Below are positions 1 to 6,947 of a DNA stretch of 10,581 bases, one piece after another. The notes beneath the pieces are model-generated. The model ran no database searches, was not told where the DNA came from, and saw only the letters and a list, made by a program, of their open reading frames with translations. Source of the stretch: an uncultured Pseudomonadota bacterium (GTDB taxonomy: Bacteria > Pseudomonadota > Gammaproteobacteria > Burkholderiales > SG8-39); assembly GCA_903895005.1 (NCBI GenBank), contig CAITSH010000119.1, forward strand, positions 1 to 10,581, written 5' to 3'. Numbering within the stretch: the stretch's first letter is position 1; every line of letters starts with the position of its first letter. The position numbers and the translations under genes were made by a program.

Positions 1-65
1 ACGCTCCGCCGCCCTGGCTGAGTGGAAGTTGCTCATGGCGTGGAGCCAGAAGCGCCCTGCCCTTG

Positions 66-80
66 CTCCGCAAAGCGGAG
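66..80. other. Short GC-rich hairpin downstream of the tetR-like gene
   Basis: A perfect inverted repeat, CTCCGC-AAA-GCGGAG (6-bp stem, 3-base loop), lies about 60 bases beyond the stop of the minus-strand regulator. It could slow or end transcription leaving that gene, but no T-run follows it in either direction, so it is not a standard intrinsic terminator. Nothing else in positions 1-138 is recognisable; the open frames there match no family I know. Confidence 0.25.
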
Positions 81-138
81 ACACTTTCGCATTGGTCCGA
101 CAGCACCGATCGAGGAGAAAACCGGGGGGACGTCATTG

Positions 139-768
139 TCAGATCTCGGGCCCAAGCAGTGCCAAGCGCAGAATTCTTGAGGCATCGGCGAAGATTACAT
201 CGCGCGGCACATCCGTTTCGGAATGTAGTAATTCCTCGGTTACATAGCCGAGCTCAACGGTCATGCGCACACGCCGCCACACTTGCTCGCGGCCTAGATG
301 CGGCACCAGCGGCGCAAAAGCATCCGTCAGCTTGTCTGTGACGTAACGGTGCGATTTAATCCGGATGTGCTCGAGCTTGGGGGTGGCGTGGAGCGCACGT
401 TCTATCCAGACACCGCCAGGTTCCTCGTCGGTGATCCGGGCGGTCTCGCGCATCAGATGCTCGATACCGTTGGCGAAACCTTCAAGGCTACCGCCTGCGT
501 TGTTCGCGATCCATTCAGTCAGCACCAAATTTTGTCGATCCATCAGGCGCGTCCCCAGCGCTTCAAGCACGGCGTATTTATCCGCGAAGTAGTGATAAAG
601 CGTGGGGGGCGTAACGCCCGCACGCTCGCAGATCATGTTGGTCGAAATCCTCTCGATCCCGACTTCCGCCAGCAGTTCGCCGGCCACATCAAGGAGCATT
701 CCACGCGTCGGCTTGTTCGGCCGTTTCGTCTGCGCTGTGGGCGCCGTTCTCAGTCTTTTCACAGCCAC
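139..768 (-). CDS. TetR/AcrR-family transcriptional regulator
   Basis: A 209-residue one-component regulator, the usual TetR-family length. The N-terminal DNA-binding domain spans about residues 22-70: a helix around LLDVAGELLAEVGIERIS, then the helix-turn-helix with ICERAGVTPPTLYHYFADK (residues 46-64), the family signature. Residues 75-209 are the variable, mostly helical ligand-binding and dimerisation part, which gives no clue to the ligand. The first 20 residues are basic (KRLR, TKRPNK), a common extra DNA-contacting arm. The start is GTG at 768; a GAGG Shine-Dalgarno (774-777 on the plus strand) lies 5 bases upstream, and no in-frame ATG occurs before the upstream stop. The gene is divergent from the eight-gene operon that begins at 983, the classic arrangement for a local repressor that binds the shared intergenic region, where a strong inverted repeat is present (914-933). 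Family call is certain; the target is inferred from position. Confidence 0.93.
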   Translation of the reverse strand: MAVKRLRTAPTAQTKRPNKPTRGMLLDVAGELLAEVGIERISTNMICERAGVTPPTLYHYFADKYAVLEALGTRLMDRQNLVLTEWIANNAGGSLEGFANGIEHLMRETARITDEEPGGVWIERALHATPKLEHIRIKSHRYVTDKLTDAFAPLVPHLGREQVWRRVRMTVELGYVTEELLHSETDVPRDVIFADASRILRLALLGPEI

Positions 769-907
769 TTCAACCTCATCGACGCTTCGAACACGGTACC
801 TCCGTCTGCTGTTGGTTTTTCACAGATAGCACATTCGATTCAGAAAACTCTCGCTTGTAGCCCTGTCCATCGGGAACGGCACTGATGGCCTATGCAAATC
901 ACCGCGC

Positions 908-933
908 TTGACAATTATAGCGATGACTATAAT
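908..933 (+). promoter_or_regulatory. Candidate operon promoter with consensus -35 and -10 hexamers
   Basis: TTGACA (908-913) and TATAAT (928-933) are both perfect sigma-70-type hexamers, upstream of the TonB receptor gene and on its strand. The spacer is 14 bases, shorter than the usual 16-18. Either this promoter is weak or activator-dependent despite perfect boxes, or the real -10 lies a few bases downstream in the AT-rich repeat. A start near 940 would give a 5' leader of about 40 bases. The hexamers are seen; promoter activity is inferred. Confidence 0.55.
914..933. promoter_or_regulatory. Candidate TetR operator (perfect 7+7 inverted repeat)
   Basis: ATTATAG (914-920) and CTATAAT (927-933) are exact reverse complements around a 6-base spacer. 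The repeat fills the gap between the -35 hexamer and the end of the -10 hexamer, so a bound dimer would block RNA polymerase. Its 20-bp span and dyad symmetry suit a TetR-family dimer, and the only regulator gene nearby is the divergent TetR. Half-site-like CTATA/TATAG sequences recur just downstream (936-960), which may give extra binding sites. Binding itself is inferred. Confidence 0.6.
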
Positions 934-935
934 AC

Positions 936-959
936 AGCTATAGCTATAGCTATAACTAT
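936..959. repeat. Tandem AGCTAT hexamers between promoter and start codon
   Basis: Three exact AGCTAT copies (936-953) are followed by one with a single change, AACTAT (954-959). Because AGCTATAGCT is its own reverse complement, the run also forms overlapping palindromes and repeats the CTATA half-site of the neighbouring inverted repeat in both orientations. It falls in the predicted 5' leader or at the start of transcription of the operon. It may be a cluster of low-affinity operator half-sites or a slippage-prone microsatellite whose copy number affects expression. Confidence 0.7.
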
Positions 960-982
960 ATAACGATCAAGGGAGCGGCGTA

Positions 983-3400
983 ATGACGGTGAAGAAGGCA
1001 TTCTGGCTGGCAGGCTTTTCGATCTTCGCGTCGTCTCTTGCGATGTCGAGTATGGCTTTTGCGCAGGAGCAGACACCCGCACCAGAAACGGACAAGCCGC
1101 CGACTGCGACCATCGACGAGATTGTTGTATCCGCGCAAAAGCGCGAGCAAAGTCTCCAAAACGTGCCGATCAGCATCAACGCTTTCACTGGCAAATCGAT
1201 CGATGCATTAGGCGCGCAGAGCGCAGGAGACCTGGACACTTTCACACCGGGTCTGTCGATCAATGACACTTCGGTTACGCAGCCCAGCTTTTCCATCCGG
1301 GGTGTCCAGACCGACGATTTCGGGATCGGGACCGAGCCTGCCGTGGGCATTTTCATCGACGGCGTTTATTCGGGACGTTCAGGTGGCTCGCTGATCTTTT
1401 TCAACGATATTGAACGTGTTGAAGTGCTCAAAGGGCCGCAGGGCACGTTGTTTGGGCGTAACACATCGGCCGGGGCCCTTTCGATTATCACCAGGAAGCC
1501 AAGCGACAGGCTTGAGGCCTCGGCAACTGTTCGATTTGGCAATTACAACAAGCGCAGAGTTGATGTGATGGGCAATGTGCCTATCGCTGACGGGCTGTTC
1601 CTGCGGGTCAACGGGGTTGATAACAGTCGCCGGGGCTATCTGACCGACGCGGTCACTGGCGCTAATTATCAAAATGAAAAAAATTGGTCCGGGCGTGCCG
1701 CATTGCGTTTCGAGCCGTCTGATCAGACTGATTTCACGCTCAGCTTCGACCATGACGACACCGACCAGGGCGGGCCGACTGCTGTTGGCATCAGTCCGTT
1801 TGCGCTAAGCCAGGATCCCTTCGGGCCATTTGCCAACGATACAACCGGATCGCGCGAGTCGCGCATCCTGAACGCGGGCACGCTTACCGCCAATCATGAT
1901 TTTGGGCCGGTGACGCTGACCAGCCTGACCTCATTCAAGAAGTTTGAGACACACAACCGCCAGGATGAGGACGGCACAAACCTGCGTGCACGTTATCTCG
2001 ATTCCGAAAACATCGAGCAGAACCGTGGATTCTATCAGGAATTGCGGCTGGCGCACTCGGGCGATCGTTTGAACTGGGTGGCGGGCATCAGTTATTTCGA
2101 GGAGCGCGGACAGCAGACCCTCGCCGTTACTGGATTTACCGATTCGATCGACACGACCCTAAACACAGTTGCAGGCTTTCCGATCTTCACGATCCTAGAC
2201 AGCGTCGGCCTTCCTGTGTTCGACCTTTCGTGGCGCGAAGACATGATCAATTTCAATCACAACAAATCCTATGCCGCATTTAGCGATGTGACCTGGGCGG
2301 CGACGGACAAGCTCAACCTGACCGTGGGTTTGCGCTACACTAAAGACAGAAAACAGTTTTCCTGGTTCAATGAACGTCACATTTCGCCCGGCCTCAGTTT
2401 GGTAACCGCACCCGGTGCGCTGTATAATGCCATCATCGGCAATACCGTTTTCCCGGATGCTGCTATAATTGACGTCAACACGTTCTTCGATGCCGTCGTC
2501 GGCACCGACATCGTTTTTGATAGTGGCGCGCTCGAGGGAGTTGAGTTCTCCCGGAGCGAAAGCTTTTCGGATGTGAGCCCACGCTTCGTGATCGATTACA
2601 AACCAAGCGAGCATGTGATGGTCTTCGCCTCGGCCTCGCGCGGGTACAAGGCGGGCGGGTTCAACAGCGTTGAGATCAACTCCTTCTTCCGCCCTGAATC
2701 GGTGTGGAATTTTGAGGGCGGGGTTAAATCCGAGTTGTTCGACCGGCGATTGCGCCTCAACATCTCAGGCTATTACTTTAAGTACAAGGATCGCCAATCG
2801 ATCAGCCTTGAAGGTGTTTCAGGCTCAGGCATTCCGCAATACGTGACACTTTCGGGCGATTCCGAGGCAAAGGGTATCGATTTCGAGGCGCAATTTGCGG
2901 CTACCCCCAGCCTGACTTTTAGTACGTCTGCAGGTTATATTGATTCAACCTGGGTCAAGCGAACCGAACGCGGCATCGACATTTCTGGTCAGCCGACCGG
3001 CGAGCCGAAGCTTCGCCTGATCCTTGGCGCGCACTATGATCATGAGTTTGCCGGAGACGGCTCGCTCTTCGCTGATTCCAGCTATAGCTATACCTCGCCC
3101 ACCCGGATCAACGACGCCGTGCGTGACAGCGACAACAGCCTTGAAAACAATCCGACCTTCGGTGACCTGGTTGATTTTTCAAAGCTGGAAAGGCTTCGGT
3201 CGAGGCGCACAATCGTAAACGCTAGGATTGGCTGGCGCTCGCCGGGCGATCATTTCTCTGTCTCGTTATTTGCCGAAAACCTGTTCGATGTCCGCACACC
3301 GCGCACACTCAACACTGTCACTGCTGACGTGTTTGGAACACCCTATGTCCGGATTGATGAGCCTCGCTTCTGGGGCGTCGAACTGCGTTCGAAGTTCTGA
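983..3400 (+). CDS. TonB-dependent outer-membrane receptor
   Basis: An 805-residue beta-barrel receptor for TonB/ExbBD-driven uptake of a scarce or bulky substrate across the outer membrane. A Sec signal peptide ends at AFA|QEQ (after residue 27). A TonB box, IDEIVVSAQK, lies at residues 44-53, followed by the plug domain (about 57-170) with the conserved VEVLKGPQGTLFGRNTSAGAL segment around residues 148-168. The remainder is the 22-strand barrel, with the late motifs ASRGYKAGGFN and FAENLFDVRTPR and a C-terminal phenylalanine (ELRSKF) for Bam-dependent insertion. There is no N-terminal STN signalling domain, so sigma/anti-sigma surface signalling is unlikely. A GGGAG Shine-Dalgarno (971-975) sits 7 bases before the ATG. 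This is the first gene of the operon; only 2 bases separate its stop from the next start. Receptors of this sphingomonad type are often misannotated as iron receptors. Here the downstream sugar-oxidation genes argue for a carbohydrate or glycoside-like substrate, which is inference. Confidence 0.95.
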   Translation: MTVKKAFWLAGFSIFASSLAMSSMAFAQEQTPAPETDKPPTATIDEIVVSAQKREQSLQNVPISINAFTGKSIDALGAQSAGDLDTFTPGLSINDTSVTQPSFSIRGVQTDDFGIGTEPAVGIFIDGVYSGRSGGSLIFFNDIERVEVLKGPQGTLFGRNTSAGALSIITRKPSDRLEASATVRFGNYNKRRVDVMGNVPIADGLFLRVNGVDNSRRGYLTDAVTGANYQNEKNWSGRAALRFEPSDQTDFTLSFDHDDTDQGGPTAVGISPFALSQDPFGPFANDTTGSRESRILNAGTLTANHDFGPVTLTSLTSFKKFETHNRQDEDGTNLRARYLDSENIEQNRGFYQELRLAHSGDRLNWVAGISYFEERGQQTLAVTGFTDSIDTTLNTVAGFPIFTILDSVGLPVFDLSWREDMINFNHNKSYAAFSDVTWAATDKLNLTVGLRYTKDRKQFSWFNERHISPGLSLVTAPGALYNAIIGNTVFPDAAIIDVNTFFDAVVGTDIVFDSGALEGVEFSRSESFSDVSPRFVIDYKPSEHVMVFASASRGYKAGGFNSVEINSFFRPESVWNFEGGVKSELFDRRLRLNISGYYFKYKDRQSISLEGVSGSGIPQYVTLSGDSEAKGIDFEAQFAATPSLTFSTSAGYIDSTWVKRTERGIDISGQPTGEPKLRLILGAHYDHEFAGDGSLFADSSYSYTSPTRINDAVRDSDNSLENNPTFGDLVDFSKLERLRSRRTIVNARIGWRSPGDHFSVSLFAENLFDVRTPRTLNTVTADVFGTPYVRIDEPRFWGVELRSKF

Positions 3401-3402
3401 AG

Positions 3403-3747
3403 TTGCGTAGTCTGCTCCTTGCGGCGCTAATGACGCTAACCGCATGCCAGTCCGAACCTGCGCCCAGACCGCTGACGCCAGAACAGAGCGCCGCACTTAG
3501 GCCCCAGGACGCAAGGCTTGCCAGGCTCTATGAGCAATCGTGCAAGTCGTGCCACACGGCAAAAGATACTGGCGCGCCGATGACCGGGGACCCCACCCAG
3601 TGGAACCCGCGTTGGGAAAAGGGTGAAGCTGAATTGCTGAAGTCTGCGGTTGGCGGCTTACGCGGCATGCCGGCGGGCGGGCAGTGTTTCTCTTGCACGG
3701 CTAAGGACCATAAAGAGTTGATCCGATTCATGGCGGGAAGAGAATAA
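3403..3747 (+). CDS. Cytochrome c5-type lipoprotein, monohaem
   Basis: A 114-residue c-type cytochrome. A lipoprotein signal occupies residues 1-15, with lipobox LTAC (Cys15), so the mature protein is probably anchored in a membrane facing the periplasm. The haem site is CKSCH (Cys47, Cys50, His51). GMPAGGQCFSC (residues 88-98) supplies the likely axial methionine (Met89) and the extra CxxC typical of cytochrome c5. The start is TTG at 3403: the first in-frame ATG is codon 10 and would destroy the signal sequence. The Shine-Dalgarno is weak, which suggests translation coupled to the receptor gene two bases upstream. The stop overlaps the next gene by one base (TAATG). Its direct coupling to the flavoprotein gene that follows suggests that it accepts electrons from that enzyme (inference). 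Confidence 0.88.
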   Translation: MRSLLLAALMTLTACQSEPAPRPLTPEQSAALRPQDARLARLYEQSCKSCHTAKDTGAPMTGDPTQWNPRWEKGEAELLKSAVGGLRGMPAGGQCFSCTAKDHKELIRFMAGRE

Positions 3748-5162
3748 TGGCGAATCTGTCGCGGCGATCAATGCTGATCGGCGGGGGTGTTATGGGGGCG
3801 GGCCTGGCTTGCGCCGGCGGGCTTGCCGGGCGGCGGCTTTGGCTTGATCGGGAACCGGTTATGCCTGCCCTGCAGGACGCGCAAGGGCGCCTCATTTGGA
3901 GCAACTGGTCGGGAATTGCGCACGCCTATCCTGCTGAACGGGCCGCGCCCGCGAGCGAGGACGAACTCGTTCATATCCTCAAGACGGCACCCGGCCCGGT
4001 CCGCCCCGTGGGTTCGGGGCATTCATTCACGGCGCTTGTGCCGACTCAGGGCACTTTGCTCACGCTCGATAACATGGCTGGAATCGTTTCGCATGATCCG
4101 GCAAGCAATCGGGTGGTTGTGCGCGGCGGCACGCGCTTGGTTGATCTTGGTCCGGCACTGGCTGCGATCGGCCAGGAGATGATCAACCTCCCCGATATCG
4201 ACAAGCAATCGATCGCCGGTGCGATCGGCACCGGAACGCATGGCACGGGTCGCGGAATCCAGGCGATCCATGGCTCGGTTGTCGGGCTGCGTCTGGCGAC
4301 TCCGTCGGGAGAACTGATCGATTGTGATGCGACGGCGAATTCAGAAATCTTCAACGCGGCACGCGTTGGGTTGGGAGCGTTCGGCGTCGTGACGCAGGTA
4401 ACCTTGCAAAACCAACCGCTGTGCCGCGTGCTCAAGCGGGTCGAGGTCCGGCCCACCAGCGAAGTGTTCGATGATTGGTCCGCACTCAGGCAGCAACATC
4501 GCAACGTCGAATTCTATGTCCTGCCCTTTACAGGGCATTCGGTTACCATTTCCCATGATGTGACCGACCGTCCGATCAAGCCTCGTGGTCCCGACCGGGA
4601 CGTGGAAACGTTGATGGCGCTCAAGCAATTGCGCGACTTTTTTGAATTCATGCCTGCACTCCGCCGCCGCCTTGCCGCGCAAGAACTGGCGAATATCCCG
4701 CCTGAGGAGGTAGTTGACGAAGGCTGGAAGCTGCTCTCCAACGAACGTCCGGTGCGTTTCAATGAGATTGAATACCACCTGCCAATCGAAGCGCAAATTC
4801 CTGCGCTGCGAGAGATACTGGCTGCGATTGAGAGCCAACACGTTGACGTATTCTTCCCCATTGAAGCGCGCGTGATTGCCCCCGACGATGCCTGGCTTTC
4901 GCCCTTCTATGGCCGCGAATGTGGGTCGATCGCGGTCCACGCTTATTACAAGGAAGATCATGAATTCTTTTTCAGCCTAATTGAGCCGATTTTCCGGCGT
5001 CATGGCGGCCGCCCGCATTGGGGCAAGCTTCATTCCCTGAAGGCACGAGATCTGGCTGCGCTCTATCCGCGCTGGCGCGAGGCAGGTGACGTACGCCGGG
5101 CGCTCGATCCGCAAGGGCGGATGCTCAACGACTATCTGAAGGGAATCTTCCTCGATGGCTGA
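3747..5162 (+). CDS. Tat-exported FAD-linked oxidoreductase, D-arabinono-1,4-lactone oxidase family
   Basis: A 471-residue flavoprotein of the vanillyl-alcohol-oxidase fold, in the branch with L-gulonolactone oxidase, arabinonolactone oxidase, galactonolactone dehydrogenase and alditol oxidase. The N-terminus carries a twin-arginine signal (SRRSMLIGG at 5-13, then a hydrophobic, glycine-rich stretch to about 28), as expected for an enzyme folded with its cofactor before export. The FAD-binding PP-loop region contains PVGSGHSF (about 87-94); His92 lies where this family attaches FAD covalently. A second FAD motif, GTGTHGTG, lies at 161-168. The C-terminal domain ends with the family's RPHWGK motif (422-427), which shapes the active site. 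Substrates in the family are aldonolactones, alditols or sterols; the sequence does not decide which. The upstream cytochrome gene overlaps by one base, so the enzyme may pass electrons to cytochrome c rather than oxygen, as galactonolactone dehydrogenase does. The next gene starts 8 bases inside the 3' end of this one. Confidence 0.9.
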   Translation: MANLSRRSMLIGGGVMGAGLACAGGLAGRRLWLDREPVMPALQDAQGRLIWSNWSGIAHAYPAERAAPASEDELVHILKTAPGPVRPVGSGHSFTALVPTQGTLLTLDNMAGIVSHDPASNRVVVRGGTRLVDLGPALAAIGQEMINLPDIDKQSIAGAIGTGTHGTGRGIQAIHGSVVGLRLATPSGELIDCDATANSEIFNAARVGLGAFGVVTQVTLQNQPLCRVLKRVEVRPTSEVFDDWSALRQQHRNVEFYVLPFTGHSVTISHDVTDRPIKPRGPDRDVETLMALKQLRDFFEFMPALRRRLAAQELANIPPEEVVDEGWKLLSNERPVRFNEIEYHLPIEAQIPALREILAAIESQHVDVFFPIEARVIAPDDAWLSPFYGRECGSIAVHAYYKEDHEFFFSLIEPIFRRHGGRPHWGKLHSLKARDLAALYPRWREAGDVRRALDPQGRMLNDYLKGIFLDG

Positions 5163-6435
5163 AGCTGCAAAACCGCGCCATTGGACGCGCAGGTTGGCAA
5201 TTGCTGGCGGCGGGGCGACCGTGCTTGGCGCGGCCGCTGTGCTCGCGTCGCGCAAGGGCGATAAGGGCGGGGCTCATGACGCATACTTTTTGAAACTGTC
5301 TGAGGCGCTCCAGCAAGCCAGCATCGCTCATCCACTGTTGGTGATCGACCAGCGCCGCCTCGATCATAATATAACCGCAGTGCATGCGGCGCTTACCCCC
5401 AAAAAACTGCCCCTCCGGATAGTGGTGAAGTCGCTTCCCGCGCGCGGCATTATCGATCATATCGCGGCCGGTATGGGCACCAATCGATTCATGGTGTTCA
5501 ACGGTGAGATGCTCGCCGAAATGGCTGCGCTTCCCGGTGCCGACCTGCTGCTTGGTAAACCGCTTCCCGCGCTCCAGCTTGCACAGTTTCTCGATAGGGT
5601 CGGACCTGACGCCGCTCAGAAGGTGCAATGGCTGATCGACACGCCCGAGCGCCTCAAGCAGTATATGGAGGTCGCTGGCGCGCAGGATGCCAGCCTCAGG
5701 CTGAACTTCGAGATCGATGTTGGGCTCCATCGCGGCGGCTTCACTGAGGACCAGGCACTCGCCGCCGCCATTCAGACAGCTAAGCAGTCGGCCGCGATCA
5801 GCGTCTCAGGCTTGATGGGTTACGATCCGCACGTACCGAAAATGAGCGATCCGGACGCGGCCTATGCGCAATCGCAGCGGAAATACCGCGCGGCAATTGC
5901 GGTGCTACGCGACACGCTCGGCGTGGATCCCGCGACACTCACACTCAACGGTGCGGGCAGTCCGACTTATTCCCGTCACGCCCAGGGGACCGTCGCCAAT
6001 GAAGTCTCCGTCGGTTCGGCTTTCGTCAAGCCGGCCGATTTCGACCTGCCGGGGCTTGCCCGCCACGTGCCCGCCACTTTCATTGCAACCCCGGTGATCA
6101 AGGCGCTCGATCGCATGCACTTGCCCGGCAACGAATGGCTGTCAGGGCCGCTAAATTTCATGGACCCCAACACCAAGCGAGCCTTCTTTATCTATGGCGG
6201 GCATTGGATGGCGACCCCCGTGTCACCGCCGGGACTCGAGTTCAGCAGTTTGTTCGGCAGGTCGAGCAATCAGGAAATGTTGACGGGTTCCACCCATGTT
6301 GCACTCAAGCCCGACGACTATGTCTTCTTGCGCCCGAACCAGAGCGAGGCGGTCTTCCTCCAGTTCGGAGACATCGCGGTGTTCGACGGCGAGAAGATAT
6401 CCGGCCTCTGGCCGACTTTCCCGGTTTCGGCATAG
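5155..6435 (+). CDS. Exported fold-type III PLP enzyme, D-threonine aldolase / D-serine dehydratase-like
   Basis: A 426-residue protein with an alanine-racemase-type TIM barrel and a DSD1-like C-terminal domain. It starts with basic TRRLAIAGGG and a hydrophobic stretch (about 13-32), a Tat-like signal or membrane anchor, which is unusual for this family and implies a periplasmic location. LLVIDQRRLDHN (61-72) opens the barrel, and Lys92 in IVVKS is the likely PLP Schiff-base lysine. FEIDVGLHRGGF (185-196) and the G-A-GSPTY segment (266-272) match the family's substrate- and phosphate-binding regions. The C-terminal domain runs to the final GLWPTF. Where D-threonine aldolases and D-serine dehydratases have PNHxC or a His-x-Asp metal pair, this protein reads PNQSE (Gln396, Glu398), so the metal site is changed or lost. 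It may therefore be a racemase or something else rather than an aldolase or dehydratase. ATG 5155 overlaps the previous gene by 8 bases and has AAGGGA about 10 bases upstream. The substrate is unknown. Confidence 0.85.
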   Translation: MAEAAKPRHWTRRLAIAGGGATVLGAAAVLASRKGDKGGAHDAYFLKLSEALQQASIAHPLLVIDQRRLDHNITAVHAALTPKKLPLRIVVKSLPARGIIDHIAAGMGTNRFMVFNGEMLAEMAALPGADLLLGKPLPALQLAQFLDRVGPDAAQKVQWLIDTPERLKQYMEVAGAQDASLRLNFEIDVGLHRGGFTEDQALAAAIQTAKQSAAISVSGLMGYDPHVPKMSDPDAAYAQSQRKYRAAIAVLRDTLGVDPATLTLNGAGSPTYSRHAQGTVANEVSVGSAFVKPADFDLPGLARHVPATFIATPVIKALDRMHLPGNEWLSGPLNFMDPNTKRAFFIYGGHWMATPVSPPGLEFSSLFGRSSNQEMLTGSTHVALKPDDYVFLRPNQSEAVFLQFGDIAVFDGEKISGLWPTFPVSA

Positions 6436-6483
6436 CGGTGCACTGTAGAACTGAAGTTGCGTCATAATCGGAAGTTTTGTCTT

Positions 6484-6921
6484 ATGAACCCAAATTACTT
6501 GCTGCAGTATTCTGTCGATCAAAGAGGCCGAAAATTGAAGCTCGTGGCTGCGATGTTTGCCGCTTCGGTTTTGGTCGTTGCCCCTCGCGCTGCTGCCGAC
6601 CCCACTGTGGAATTAGTCACTCCGCAACCGAATGGCGAAGAGTTATTCGCCCAGCGGTGCAGCGCCTGTCATTCAACGGTAACCGCCAAGGCAAACCCGC
6701 TTGGGCCGAATCTGGTAGGTGTGTTTGGTCGCAAGGCTGCGGCAACGACATTTAGACATTCGCCCGCGCTCAGCAATTCAAAGCTGATTTGGACCCGGGC
6801 TAACCTTGATCGCTACCTAGCCGCGCCAGCGCGAGCGGTTCCGGGCACAAGAATGGTCATGGCACTGCTGGATGCCAAGCAACGGGCGGCCGTTGTCACT
6901 TTTCTCGAAGAAGCAAAATAG
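6484..6921 (+). CDS. Class I cytochrome c, periplasmic, monohaem
   Basis: A small soluble cytochrome c of the mitochondrial-like class I type. Numbered from ATG 6484 (145 residues): a hydrophobic signal segment at about 20-34 with probable cleavage after RAAA, haem site CSACH (Cys59, Cys62, His63), the GPNLVGVFGRKAA loop (74-86), SPALSNSKLIW (93-103) and PGTRM (120-124) with Met124 as sixth haem ligand. The start is uncertain. ATG 6484 has GGAAG 9 bases upstream. TTG 6535 has AGAGG about 8 bases upstream and gives a textbook signal peptide beginning MKLVAAMFAASVL (128 residues). A still earlier TTG (6457) looks least likely. The gap from the previous gene (48-99 bases) is the widest in the operon. 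It precedes the ThuA and GMC genes and is the natural electron acceptor for the GMC dehydrogenase. Confidence 0.88.
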   Translation: MNPNYLLQYSVDQRGRKLKLVAAMFAASVLVVAPRAAADPTVELVTPQPNGEELFAQRCSACHSTVTAKANPLGPNLVGVFGRKAAATTFRHSPALSNSKLIWTRANLDRYLAAPARAVPGTRMVMALLDAKQRAAVVTFLEEAK

Positions 6922-6947
6922 AAAATCTACGATTGGGAGCAATGCAT

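Noticed and set aside
298..885. Plus-strand open frame of 195 codons opposite the TetR gene
   Set aside because: It is antisense to a clear TetR-family gene, has no family motif and extends into the promoter region; a shadow of high-GC codon use.
967..1356. Minus-strand open frame overlapping the start of the TonB receptor gene
   Set aside because: It lies opposite the signal peptide, TonB box and plug coding region and has no recognisable domain.
983..3400. Annotating the receptor as a siderophore or iron transporter
   Set aside because: There is no STN domain, iron-linked gene or Fur-like box nearby; the neighbouring genes point to sugar-type oxidation instead.
4341..4961. Minus-strand open frame of 206 codons opposite the flavoprotein gene
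   Set aside because: Antisense to conserved coding sequence, no domain, cysteine- and histidine-rich composition typical of shadow frames.
3397..6462. A 12-base match (CTGAAGTTGCGT) at 3397-3408 and 6451-6462, each at a possible TTG start of a cytochrome gene
   Set aside because: A few 12-base matches are expected by chance in 10 kb, and the second TTG is probably not the real start.
6436..6483. Possible internal promoter before the class I cytochrome gene
   Set aside because: Only a CATAAT-like box is visible, without a convincing -35 partner; the gap is too short and unstructured to support a call.
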